Shown here: positions 1 through 10,159 of the stretch, piece after piece
How the letters are laid out: every line of letters begins with the position of its first letter
Position numbering within the stretch: position 1 is the first letter of the stretch
DNA from: Nicotiana tabacum
Taxonomy: Eukaryota > Streptophyta > Magnoliopsida > Solanales > Solanaceae
Assembly (NCBI RefSeq): GCF_000715075.1
Contig: NC_134095.1
Location: 51,140,806-51,204,805 of the forward strand
DNA length: 64,000 nucleotides
Reading direction: 5' to 3'
The notes under the pieces: generated by a model
What the model was told of the DNA's origin: nothing
Seen by the model: the letters and a program-made list of their open reading frames with translations, nothing else
The model's database searches: none
Position numbers and translations under genes: made by a program

Positions 1-2
1 GT

Positions 3-230
3 GCTTACAACAAGAAAGTCCGGCCCAGGAATTTCGAAGTAGGTCAGCTGGTACTGAGGCGTATTCTGCCGCATCATGAGGAAGCCAAAGGGAAGTTTGC
101 TCCAAATTGGAAAGGCCCATACATCATAAGGAAGATATTGCCAAGAGGAGCGTTGTATTTAGGTGATATCGAAGGAAATGACCCCGAAACAGCAGTAAAT
201 GCAGATGCAGTCAAGAGATACTACGTCTAA
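3..230 (+). CDS. C-terminal end of a Tat/Ogre-like Ty3/gypsy integrase (partial, 5' end outside window)
   Basis: An open frame enters from the left edge and stops with TAA at 228-230, giving about 75 residues. It contains the GPY/F-type module seen at the C-terminus of gypsy integrases: basic residues, then KFAPNWKGPYIIRKIL, then a short beta-rich tail ending RYYV. In the family this module follows the DDE core and helps bind DNA. The RNA-directed polymerase and integrase core lie outside the window. The long untranslated 3' region and ~4 kb LTR that follow fit the Tat/Ogre lineage better than chromoviruses, and there is no chromodomain. No frameshift or stop is visible in this piece. Confidence 0.8.
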   Translation, partial: AYNKKVRPRNFEVGQLVLRRILPHHEEAKGKFAPNWKGPYIIRKILPRGALYLGDIEGNDPETAVNADAVKRYYV

Positions 231-589
231 ATTATACTCCAGTGGTCCTGACACATTTGAAAATGACGAAGGTCTTATTCCCCACTACTCCCAAACACTA
301 CCCAATTCTCTCTACAAGCCTTTGGGCCGCTTAAAAAAAAAAACATTGATTGAGGTCTGAACTACGTTTGACTTGATTCTGAAAGGATTCGTAGGCAGCC
401 TCTCCCTGAGGTTCAGTCACACCAACAATAAAATCCCATTCACCCTGAAATTGAAACCGGGGCACGTCGAGCAGTTTAGAAGTTAGTATCATCTACCTCT
501 CTTTACCAAGCACAAGCCTTCAAATCAATTACCAAAGAGAGTGGGAAACCAATAAGTGTCACAAATGGAGACCGGCACACTCATGAATT

Positions 590-775
590 GAGAGAAATAT
601 ATGAGAGAGTCTTGTCGGTGAAAACCTTCGGGCACCACGAGGCGACGGGAGTAGAGAAACCAAAATGAGAGACCTTGCTTAGTAAAAACTCGCAAAGAGT
701 GCTATCAAGCGATGACCGGAAGAGAAATGAGAGAGGCCAACCAGCGAAAACCCGCAAAGGGCGCTGTTGGCCGGA
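590..775 (+). repeat. Diverged ~65-70 bp units in the Ogre-like 3' region
   Basis: Three strongly diverged units can be followed by the recurring order gagagag, gtgaaaac or gcgaaaac, then cgcaaag followed by gcgct or a variant. Copies are too diverged for a firm period. Confidence 0.35.
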
Positions 776-1194
776 AAAAAAAAATGACTCCACCCCAAAG
801 AGGTCTCGGCAAAGTTCCACCGGTTTGGAATCACTGATCCGTTCTGGTTCAGGGAAGCGCAAGTTCATGGAAGGTCAGGCGTCCAGTCCAAAGAGCATGT
901 CATGTCATTTAAAGCCAGCATTATCTTCCTCAGATAAGTCTTTCTCGTCCCGAAGGGGGCACTCCTTTTCTGAAATTTGTTTTATCTTTTCTTTGTTTTT
1001 CTTCGAATCTCTTTTATGTTTAAGCCCAAGTTCTAGATGTACTGGAAAGGACAGGTGGCAGGTTTGGTTGCACGGAATTCCGTTTTATGAAGGAAAATGC
1101 CTCGTTTCGTTGGTACGTTTGTCCAAGCCTGATGAATCATGATGTTTGATGGCGTTCAAAGTAAAGAGGAAAAAGAGAAATTTCCCCCAGCAAG

Positions 1195-1530
1195 TCCGCC
1201 TTCGGACGAATCCCCACAGAGTCTCCCTTTGTACAATCCCCTACAATCCCCCACAAAGTCTCCCCAATATATATATAAAAAAAAAATCCCCGTTGGAATT
1301 TCCCCAGCACATCCCCAGCGAGTCCCTTTGTAAAAATTCCCCAACAAGCTTACCCCAACCAAGCCTAGAAAGCCCGCTTCGAAACAAATCCCCAGCATGC
1401 CCCATTGTACAAAAATCCACACAAAGAATCCACTTTGTAAATATTCCCCCATAGGGCTTCCTTTGTACAAATCCCCACAGAATACTTCCAATAAAATCCC
1501 CGTTGAGAACCTCCAAGCAAAACGGGACAC
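1195..1530 (+). repeat. C-rich degenerate repeat built on tttgtacaaatcccc
   Basis: The words 'ttgtacaa' and 'tccccaca' or 'tccccag' recur about ten times with irregular spacing. This produces a strand-asymmetric, pyrimidine-biased block and long spurious open frames in several phases. Confidence 0.45.
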
Positions 1531-1961
1531 ACACACAAAAAAAAAAAAAGAGAAAAGAAAAAAGAGCCTTACGAGGCAAATCATCACAGAATCTGGAAAT
1601 ACAAGCCTGAGCGGTCTAAAGGGTTTCGGCATATGAATCAAATCAATGGCGGGACTTCGCAACAGAAATGAAGACGCAACAAAGCAACCGGGAACGATCA
1701 AGGTCACCAAACCGACCGTCATTTCCGAACTAACAATTGTTCTTTGTCTGAAAAGTTGAAACAGGTGTAATCCAAGACAACCGTGCAAGAAGCAGGTGTC
1801 GCCCAAAGAAGAAGGTACATGGGTACAAGAAATATTTTGGCAATAAGGAATTCACTCGAAAGGTAAGTTTCCACGAAACTCCCTTTTATCTTATACTAAA
1901 ACAAGAAAATTCAAAACAAAAAAGAGGTCGCTTAGTATTCTCGAACTTTGTCCCAGCCAAT

Positions 1962-2400
1962 CAGCATTAGGGTTTTAAACCCTAAACTGAACTTTTCCCA
2001 TTCAGTCAGCATTAGGGTTTTAAACCCTAAACTGAGCTTTTCCATGCAATCAACATTAGGGTTTTAAACCTTAAACTGAATTTTTCCTTTAGTCAGCATT
2101 AGGGTTTTAAACCCTAAACTGAACCTTTTTCCTTTCAGCCAGCATTAGGGTTTTAAACCCTAAACTGAGCTTTTCCATGCAGTCAGCATTAGGGTTTTAG
2201 ACCCTAAACTGAATTTTTCCTTTAGTCATGCATCAGGGTTTTAAACCCTAAACTGAACTTTTCCTCTTAATCAGCATTAGGGTTTTAAACCCTAAACTGA
2301 ACTTTCCCCCGGTTGGTCAGTATTAGAGTTTCAACTCTAAAACCAAACTTCTCTCCAACTAGTCGGTATTAAGGCCCCAACCCTGAACTGAGCATGCATA
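1962..2400 (+). repeat. ~45-bp tandem repeat with telomere-like palindrome, about 10 copies
   Basis: Units start near 1962, 2007, 2051, 2094, 2140, 2184, 2229, 2272, 2318 and 2364 (spacing 43-46). The core is attagggttttaaaccctaa, which pairs a plant-telomere-like TTTAGGG word with its complement as a short inverted repeat, followed by actgaacttttcc. The last two copies are the most diverged. It lies within the 3' untranslated part of the Ogre-like element, so it is an element minisatellite and not a telomere relic. Confidence 0.9.
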
Positions 2401-3125
2401 TCCTCTTTCATCAATTTTATGAACTTCCTGGCTAATAATCCACGAAATTTTCCTAGTGAAACTGGGGCAGAAAATTTCGTTCGTTTGTTTGTTTTTCTCC
2501 CGCAGGTCTAACCTCGAGCCACACGGATCGAAACGACCCACGAAGTGAGTCTCAACTCAGAATCAAAAAAAAAAAAAAGAAAAAGACAAAAAGAAGATGT
2601 CCCGAGATATCGGAGTTAAATGGAATGCAGATCGACTCCAACATTGGATTAAGATTCAAAACTCTGCCAGTCACGCCTCACTCAGCATCCCCGAGAATAA
2701 GCAAGCACCTACAACTCGCAAGCATCAAGATTCGGATCGAAGTCTCCAAGCAAAATCAGCTAAGACCCATGATCAAGTCGCAAAAGAATCATAGATAGGG
2801 ATCTTGTAACTAACAGTTGACATGCATATAAGTATTTAAGTTCAGTTTCAATTTTTCTTTGGTTGTAATAAGGCGGTCAGTAAAGCAGTGGTGACTACAG
2901 CAACAGCAGTAACAGCAAGCATTGCAGTCCCATGGTAGTCCCAGCTACCGAAACTTCCCGAACTACATTGACCTGATTCCTGTTTAGCCCGGGATATGTA
3001 GGAAATCTTTGAAGCAAGATTCGGTCAAAACTTTCAAAACATGCTTCACACGGAGTAGTCCATAGGCAAAAATCGCTTATATCCGCTCACTTTATCTTTG
3101 CACGAAAACTCTTCGTGTTTCCGAA

Positions 3126-3139
3126 CAAAGAGAGGCAGC
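3126..3139 (+). other. Polypurine tract of the Ogre-like element
   Basis: A purine-rich run (acaaagagaggcag followed by c/t) directly abuts the 3' LTR start tgtgagcacg. This is where plus-strand DNA synthesis would be primed. Confidence 0.6.
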
Positions 3140-4263
3140 TGTGAGCACGTGATTTTTGTTTTACGCGACAATCGCTCCAAAAGAAATAAAAATAATAACA
3201 AATGGTCATGCTGTACAATTTTTGGATTTTACATGACACTTTGTTAATTATTTATAATTTTTACCCATTTTATTTTTATTAAAATAAAATACAAAATGTA
3301 CGTGTCATGCGTAATTTGAACCGCAATCCGGTTGTTAAATAGAAAATCATAAATATGCGTCTTCGTCCGTGATTTTTGTTTTGTTTGATTTTACCTATTT
3401 TAAATATTTTAATATGTGTGTGCAAATAATTGTATTAAGTGTTTATTTAATTTTAATTTGATTTACTTAGGTTTTGTTTTTAAAATAAAGAAGAAAATAA
3501 AAATAATAATAAAAGAAAAAAAAAAATTCTCGGACTTGGGCCAGTCCAATTTTAAACAAATTAGGCCCAAACAAACTCAGCCCAAAACCCGTGCTTGCCC
3601 GGTCCGTGACCAGCCTACTTCAAGAACGTCCAAACGACGCCGTTTTAATCCAGGCTGATCTGAGCCGTTGATCTCTGAAAGATCAACAACCAAGATCTCT
3701 CACCCCGAACCCACTAACAGACCCGACCCGTCTCACCCGGACCGACCTCAACCCTTTACCTTTGAAACGACGCCGTTCCCTGTTAGTCGAAGGATCTTGG
3801 CCCTTCATCATGTCTCATCCAACGGCCAGGATCCACCTATCCACTAACTATATAAACCTACAACCGTACCCTGCCCCCTATCCAATACCCCAGCCTTCGT
3901 CCTCATCCCTTTCCCCACGAAACCCTAGCCGCCCCCTTATTCCTCGCCATTAATCCCGGCGGCATGAACGCCGGTGACCCCACCCTTAACACCATAGATG
4001 CTCCTCACCGTCCTGAACCCAAATCCACCAACCACACACCTCGAATCCCATCCCACCTTCTCGAATCTTCATTTGAAGATTCGAGTCAAAACTCTATCTA
4101 CACCGATCTGCCCTAAATTCATACCAGACAGTCCCCGGACCCCCCTCGTGACCAAACCATGCTTGGTTTGGTCCGAATCTGACCAGGGAAGCATGAATCC
4201 CGGATCTAATTTTTGGAACCTTAGGGTTCCTCGTCACTGGTCCGTATCTCGTTTAAACCAAGA

Positions 4264-4327
4264 GATTAAGGTCTAATGGACCTTAATCGAAGTGTTTCTC
4301 ATATGAGAAACACTTCGATTAAAGTCC
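4264..4327. repeat. Perfect 40-bp palindrome with an overlapping competing hairpin
   Basis: Positions 4283-4322 are a perfect inverted repeat with no spacer: 20-nt arms meeting at 4302/4303, centre catATG. It extends to 4278-4327 with a single mismatch (4282 against 4323). A second hairpin, gattaaggtc (4264-4273) pairing with gaccttaatc (4279-4288), uses the first bases of the large palindrome, so the two structures are mutually exclusive. It sits in the U3 part of the LTR, ~900 bp upstream of the TATA box. Confidence 0.95.
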
Positions 4328-4890
4328 GTTCAGCCTTAAGAAAGGTCTGTTCGAGTCCAAGCTAAGGTTTTTGATTTTTCGGGTTTTAAGGTGAGTTTTG
4401 CTTTCTTTTCTTTATTTCGTTTTAGTCCATGTGATTGTTTAAGAGGCCGTTCATGTTTGGTGAAATTTGTGTTTCGAATTTTACCAACTGTGTCCTGTCC
4501 ACCTTGCTTGAACCTCTGCGTTTGATTGAGTCTTTCTTCTACTTGTTCTGATAATGCGTATGTATGTATGTGTTGTGCAATTAACTGAATCTCAAATTTG
4601 AACCAATTAACTGACTCCTCGAGTACAATTCTGTTTGGTCAGTACAATTCAAATCATGTGTCGATACTGTTAAATGTCTGATTTTTGGCTACGATTGTGC
4701 ATGTTATGATTAATATAGTCGAGTCGACATGTGTCGTCAATTAGTTTCAACTGCCTGAACAATAACAAATCGATTTGCTTCTGGACACATTTGTTTGAAT
4801 CAATTAGGAACTGAGTTTAGTACTTATAATTGTTGATTTGAATCAGGAATGTAAAATCAAATGTTTTGTTTAGTTACAGTTCTGAAATTG

Positions 4891-4963
4891 CAGGGCATGT
4901 GCACTTGTGCACAATATGTGCATTGGTGCACCACAGGTGCATTTGTGCACAGCCTGTGCCCTG
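4891..4963. repeat. gtgcac-rich inverted repeat in the Ogre-like LTR
   Basis: The outer arms cagggca (4891) and tgccctg (ending 4963) enclose repeated gtgcac/gtgcat words spaced ~10-15 bp. Several alternative pairings are possible. It lies ~230 bp upstream of the TATA box and could be a protein-binding cluster; no function is demonstrated. Confidence 0.75.
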
Positions 4964-5193
4964 CATAAGGGCTTTTGAATAAAATAGTTGACAGCACATG
5001 CTGTCAGATCACATTCTGCTGCCCATACTCTGCTTTAGTTTCAGAAATAATAAACCTTACTAAAAAGTAAGTTTGCCAGAGAATGTCATGGGGTTTATTT
5101 TTATTTAAATGGTAAGTGGAAACTGAAAAGAAGGCAGCACATGGGAGGGTGTTCTGATTGTCAAAAGAGGCTGTTAAGGGTCTGATTTGAAGC

Positions 5194-5200
5194 TATAAAA
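5194..5200 (+). promoter_or_regulatory. TATA box of the Ogre-like LTR
   Basis: tataaaa preceded by agc and followed by a G-run, in a region that then turns into an A-rich, CA-repeat leader. It is the best TATA candidate in the LTR. It would place U3 at about 3140-5225 and R/U5 after it. Confidence 0.55.
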
Positions 5201-7133
5201 GGGGGGGATAGAAAACAAAACAAAAAATAGACAGAGGAACAGATTTTGATATACACACACACAGATACAAGAGAGAAAGGATATAGAAAAATCAGGAACT
5301 GTTTCTTCACATTGTTGTCTGGATTTCATTTGTTCTTCTACTTGTTCAATCGATTCTGATCCTTCCAAGTTTAAACTGAGCTCACTGGTTGTAGTTTGCA
5401 TTGGTTTATTTCCTGAAGTTTGGTCTATCTGGGGTTTCTATTTCCACTGCCTTGTTTGTTACCTGCTGTTACTGCTGCTGTTTGGTGTTGCTCCTATTGT
5501 TACTCTGCTGACTTTTCTTCTTCTTCAACTGTAAACACTTCCAGGTACACACTTCTGAAATTACTTGTTGTTGAAAGCTTGAAGCTTTGAAGCAGAAATA
5601 AAAGAAATGAATGTTGATTCCTTCACAATACCTATGTTCAAAACATGGCCATAGGTTGAATGATAGTCGGCCTGCATTTGTTTAAGTTCGTTCCAACAGC
5701 AATTGCTCTGTATAAATTAACATACATTCTGTTTGAGATGAAATATTAGATAGCATTGTTTATTAGATCAGGTGTGTTTTAATGTATATAATCATTGGGG
5801 TCTTGATTTAGTTATGACAGTATAACATAGAATCATGGCAAGCATCTGCATGTATTTTGTCTAGACCACTGAATTGTCCAAATCTGTTGCATTTGGTCCT
5901 GGATAAATGTACCCCAACCAAACTCTCATGCGGTCACATTAAGAGTTTGGCCATGTACGCCAACTCTCTTGTCAGATTACTTGATCCGATATAGGTTCGA
6001 TATTGTGCTTCGGTATAGATTCACTGTTTTCGAAATAATGCGATGACTTTTTGAGGAAAATTAGCAGGTGTTTTTAGTTCAATAAGTAGTAGTTTTCCTA
6101 ATAAACAGGCCAATTTCATTTATCAAGTCCAAATAGGCTAGTTTTAAAAATCAAACTTGGAGGTCGTCAACATGAGTTTAGTATATGTTATTAGTTTGCT
6201 TGCAATCTCACTTAGCAAATTAACAAGCGTATTCACTCGATGAAGACAAGGTATGAGGTAACTCTCACCTCATAAACAATCAATCAGGTAATCGAACAAA
6301 ATTCGGATTCGGCAAACATAGTAAAAATTCAGTATGTACTTGTTTAAACAAGTAAGTTTGGCATCTTCCTTCTTTTTTTTTTTATTTTTTTTATTTTTTT
6401 AGAGACAAACGTAATAGAAATGTAGTCACTTTAGGATATCCTTCTAAAAAAATGAGATGAGCCTCGCCAAATAAAAAATGCGAATTGCGGGGCCCTCAAT
6501 AATTAACCATAAAAAATACTTAGAATTCGGGACAGGCCGTTTAGCGAATTTTACGGCCTTCCCCAAAGATAATAATACGTTAGACTCTTTAGGCACGGTT
6601 TAATTAAATTACATTCTTAAATTCGGGTGTGCATTGATGTGACCCAAATCCAAATCTCAACGAAGTCAAAATGTGTTGACGATCACGGGCGCATTGATTG
6701 TGACGTGGTTCGAGATGCATTTTCACGACGTTGCAATTCTATAAAAATAAATGATAATGATAAAAGCGGTTTAAACTTAATAAAAGCACGTAAGTCATAA
6801 CATGTATTTAAATCAGATATTTAGCCATTATAACAATTTAAGCGACCGTGCTAGAACCACGGGATTCGAGGGTGCCTAACACCTTCCCTCGGGTCAACAG
6901 AATTCCTTACTTAGAATTTCTGGTTCGCAAACTTGATTTGGAAAAGTCGAAAATTTCCTCGATTTGGGATTCAAGATAAACCGGTGACTTGGGACACCAA
7001 AAGCCAAACTTTTCCCAAGTGGCGACTCTGAATTAAATAAATAATCCCATTTCGAATATTGTCACTTAAATTGGAAAAACTCCCCTCGCGCATTTATCCT
7101 TCGGGGCCGGGCACGCAAAAAGGAGGTGTGACA

Positions 7134-7560
7134 CATACAACAAAGGAGAAATATACCAAAAGTGACACAAACATTTAACGTGGTTCGGTCAACTGACCCA
7201 CGTCCACCGCGGAGATGAGCAATCCACTATATAAAAAGAGAGTACAAAATATCGAGAGAACAACCTCACGAAGAGGCAAACACAAGTGACACTCTTAACA
7301 CTTGTCCCGTAAAGTTCTCCCTCTAAATACTACTCTCAAGCCCCTATGGCTACATTGTGGATGCTACTGAATGAGAAGGACGAATCTTCAATTTATAGAA
7401 CTCCAAACCTTTTCCTACAAGAAAAAGAACTAGCAAAGTATAAGAGAATTATAATTTCATTCTACAAAAAGAAAAACTCAATTAAGGTAATAATATTGCA
7501 CTTTCCTTCAACAAATAGAAAAACCATATATGGTAAGAAAATTATGGCAAACACCTAACA
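7134..7560 (-). repeat. TRIM 3' LTR (truncated)
   Basis: Matches 7853-8274 closely, including aacgtggttcggtcaactga. It ends cctaaca at 7560 next to the polypurine tract. Its other end is missing because the Ogre-like LTR abuts it. Confidence 0.8.
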
Positions 7561-7573
7561 ATTCTCCCCCTTG
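7561..7573 (-). other. TRIM polypurine tract
   Basis: attctcccccttg on the plus strand reads caagggggagaat on the element's sense strand, directly before the LTR start tgttaggtg. Confidence 0.7.
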
Positions 7574-7772
7574 GCCGGAATTTTCTGACAAAATAAACTT
7601 GATCCACCTTCTTCACATAGCCTTCAACAGGTCGCATCTCCAAATCTCCACCACAAAGTTTGTCTCAACGTGCGTAGCACACCGGTCAAATTTCACAGAA
7701 AAAAATCACGATTATCGTCAAATATGTTGTGGCTAGAACTGAACCCGCCAAGATGAACCTGTCTTGAACCTC

Positions 7773-7784
7773 GCTCTGATACCA
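7773..7784 (-). other. TRIM primer-binding site for initiator-Met tRNA
   Basis: gctctgatacca on the plus strand is TGGTATCAGAGC on the element strand, three bases from the LTR end. This is the canonical plant initiator-Met tRNA PBS. Confidence 0.85.
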
Positions 7785-7786
7785 CT

Positions 7787-8274
7787 TGTTAGGACCGAAA
7801 TAATCAAGTGTCATGCGGAATCTAGCAAAGCAAACCTTGAGCGACGATAAATCATACAATAAAGGAGAAATATACCAAAAGTGACATAAACATTTAACGT
7901 GGTTCGGTCAACTGACCTACATCCACCGCGGAGATGAGCAATCCACTATATAAAATGAGAGTACAAAATATCGAGAGAACAACCTCACGAAGAGGCAAAC
8001 ACAAGTGACACACTAACACTTGTCCCGTAAAGTTCTCCCCCTAAATACTACTCTCAAGCCCCTATGGCCACATTATGGATGCTACTGAATGAGAAGGACT
8101 GATCTTCAATTTATAGAACTCCAAACCTTTTCCTACAAGAAAAAGGACTAGCCAAGTATAGGAGAATTATAATTTCATTCTACAAAAAGAAAAACTCAAT
8201 TAAGGTAATTATATTGCCCTTTCCTTCAACAAATAGGAAAACCAAATATGGTAAGAAAATTATGGCAAATAACA
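7787..8274 (-). repeat. TRIM 5' LTR (complete, 488 bp)
   Basis: Bounded on the plus strand by tgttaggaccg and ggcaaataaca, giving the terminal inverted repeat tgtta/taaca. Compared with the other copy, the sense-strand start tgttatttgcc has lost a few bases relative to tgttaggtgtttgcc. Confidence 0.8.
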
Positions 8275-8436
8275 ACCTTCTCTCTCTCAGCGAATCAAAA
8301 ATTACTATAAGAAGGTAAGCTTTGTGTTTAGTATTCTCGAATTGATACAACGTCATTAAATACACAAAATATTAATATTTAAAATGTAATATTTCTATTG
8401 AATTATCTACAACTTTTAAATTCAGCATCATTTTAG

Positions 8437-8724
8437 CTAACGTTTGGACATAGATTATGAAACTTGAAAAAAGAGTTCTTGAAGTTGTGTTAAAAAATAT
8501 TTTTGAAAGTTGAAGTTGTGTTTGGACATATATTTTATTCGAAAAAAAATTATAGTTTTGTGAGTGGAAGTAAAATTTTCTCTCAAAAGCTGCCGTAAAG
8601 CAAATTTTTGGGACCTTAAATTATTTTTTTTTCAAAAACTGGTCATATTCCACGAAAAAAAAATACTCTTTTCAATTTATTTTTTTAAAAAATAAGTAGC
8701 CAAAATCTATTGTCAAACGGTAAC
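8437..8724. mobile_element. MITE-like element
   Basis: Near-inverted ends ctaacgtttggaca (8437) and tgtcaaacggtaac (8724), AT-rich interior and possible TTAG on both sides (8433-8436, 8725-8728). An internal 'gttgtgtttggacata' word resembles hAT-like small elements common in Solanaceae. The terminal match is imperfect, so the boundaries are tentative. Confidence 0.35.
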
Positions 8725-8894
8725 TTAGTTTTCAATGAATTTGTATAGTAATTTCCTTTTAATTTTATACCTTATGATATTATATAAATTTCAAGAATAC
8801 AAACTTTTAAAATTCAAGACAAAATATTTTCTTCTTCTTTTCTTTTCAAATTAATAAATACAAATCAGTATTCAACTTTGTTTGAAACTTAACA

Positions 8895-9113
8895 CTTCGA
8901 ATATTGGATACAGTACACAATTGAGAAGGAATCCACATATATATAGTAGTCTCCGCTCTAAACAATACATATTATGATTAACCAAAATGTATGTTAATAT
9001 TAAAAATTCGAATATTGGATACAGTAACAATATTCAATTGAGATGGAATCCAGATATATGTAGTAGTATCCGCTCTAAATAATTCACATTATGATTAACC
9101 CAAATATATGTTA
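8895..9113 (+). repeat. ~110-bp direct tandem duplication
   Basis: 8895-9004 and 9006-9113 share cgaatattggatacagta, gaaggaatccacatatat or its variant, tccgctctaaa and attatgattaacc in the same order. They are offset by 111 bp with scattered substitutions. No coding content. Confidence 0.85.
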
Positions 9114-10159
9114 TTTATAAGTGTTTAATTTAATTTCACAGAAAAGAGGGCATGATAAATGTATATATATTTTGCACGATGGCGCGAAACGCGAGCAAAT
9201 TAACTAGTTATTAAATAATGTGTAGTCATGTTGTTGTCCTAATTTTCTTGTTATAGATAATTAATCGAAGGATAAGTTTAAAGTTTACCCAAAATTATTT
9301 TCAGGTTATTTATTGTAAATGATTTATCGGATTCAATGTACACAAATATGATCTTAGCTGTGCCGTTATTATTAGTTAAACAAGTTTTAGCATCTTTGGT
9401 AAGTATTTTAAGAATACATTTGTTTTCACTGAAACAGAAGTTAAAATTTTGATAACCAGCTTAGACTTTTTCTAATAATCAAGTAAATCACCTTTTTTTA
9501 TGATTTTCTATTGAATTTATTTTCACGTTAAAGCACATTAAATATACTGTGCCCCTTTCCATTATTGTCTGCCTCTTTATGTTTTTTTTTTGTACGAAAA
9601 AAAGTAGATTTTATTAATAAATTGAGTACAATTTATTTGTTTCCCTGATTCTTCTCTCAAAGCTGTCAAAATGGCATGGCGTAGCCATTTTTACAGTTGG
9701 CTATTGAAAATAGCCACCGATCTAAATGTAATTGATTTCTTGCCATTTTAACTTAAAATATATTGGTAAATGACATAATTGCCCTTGACCATTTTAACAT
9801 ACTGTTTAGTTACTTTTTATCGTCTTTCTTTATTTTACAGCAATGTACGGATTTCACTTTCGTGAGAGAGCACTTTTCTTTGAATCTTGTCTGGGTTAGG
9901 TCCAATTGTCTTCAAAATTATATGGGTGAGTTTTGTTTTTACGATAATGTGTTTGAATTTTCGTTGTTATTGTTGGTTCTTTAGGTTTAAGTTTGATTTC
10001 CGTACCGTTAGGGTTTAAATATTTGTTGTATTTTAACTTTTACGATTTTTTCTCTGTTCATTAGTTTGTCTTATTTCTGGTAATTTTATCACTCTGTTAT
10101 TAGTTTTATGTTGTAATCATTGTGTAATTTCCAGTTCTTGTTAAATATGGTGTAGTATT
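9114..10159 (+). other. AT-rich spacer and upstream region of gene 1
   Basis: No coding evidence. A compact hairpin (ggctatt gaa aatagcc, 9699-9715) follows a second inverted pair, agcca...tggct. Such ends resemble Solanaceae MULE termini, but I cannot confirm a terminal repeat. From about 9890 the sequence becomes T-rich and intron-like. Confidence 0.4.

Larger units (their letters stand above)
231..3125 (+). other. Long 3' untranslated region of the Tat/Ogre-like element
   Basis: About 2.9 kb between the integrase stop and the polypurine tract. Open frames here, the longest about 216 codons on the minus strand at 1156-1806, have low-complexity composition, overlap each other on both strands and resemble nothing I know. 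The stretch is built of several tandem or degenerate repeats listed separately. Tat/Ogre elements typically carry such a repeat-rich non-coding block before the 3' LTR. Confidence 0.65.
3140..7133 (+). mobile_element. 3' LTR of the Tat/Ogre-like element (~4.0 kb)
   Basis: The LTR begins tgtgagcacgtgattttt immediately after the polypurine tract and ends aggaggtgtgaca at 7133. The ~3994 bp length suits Ogre-type LTRs. It holds a TATA box near the middle, a 40-bp palindrome and a gtgcac-rich inverted repeat. The last ~300 bp, including cccctcgcgcatttatcc, form a well-conserved U5-like end. The following bases catacaa are interpretable as the interior of a TRIM LTR, so 7133/7134 is an insertion boundary, and the expected 5-bp target duplication would begin at 7134 (catac). 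The 5' LTR is outside the window. Confidence 0.75.
7134..8274 (-). mobile_element. TRIM-like miniature LTR retrotransposon, left LTR truncated by the Ogre-like insertion
   Basis: Two near-identical direct repeats 719 bp apart (7134-7560 and 7787-8274) flank only 226 bp. Read on the minus strand, the right copy is the 5' LTR, followed by a tRNA-iMet primer-binding site; the 226-bp interior ends in a purine tract, then the 3' LTR. The minus-sense LTR starts tgttagg and ends cctaaca. Nothing coding fits inside. Small LTRs, PBS, PPT and a tiny interior together define TRIM elements; the LTR style suggests Copia relatives. The left LTR lacks the 66 bp matching 7787-7852, replaced exactly at the end of the Ogre-like LTR. 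Confidence 0.8.

Noticed and set aside
581..1806. Open frames of 95-216 codons in the Ogre-like 3' region
   Set aside because: Low-complexity composition, overlapping on both strands, and caused by degenerate C-rich and purine-rich repeats.
1962..2400. Interstitial telomere
   Set aside because: The TTTAGGG-like words are not head-to-tail but an inverted core within a 45-bp element-specific unit.
5174..5401. 75-codon minus-strand frame over the Ogre-like LTR leader
   Set aside because: Antisense to a TATA box and CA-rich leader; composition dominated by the repeat.
7773..7784. tRNA gene fragment
   Set aside because: Only the 12-nt complement to the tRNA 3' end is present, next to an LTR, so it is a primer-binding site.
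7134..8274. Cassandra-type TRIM with a 5S rRNA promoter
   Set aside because: No 5S-like A/C box sequence is visible in the LTR.
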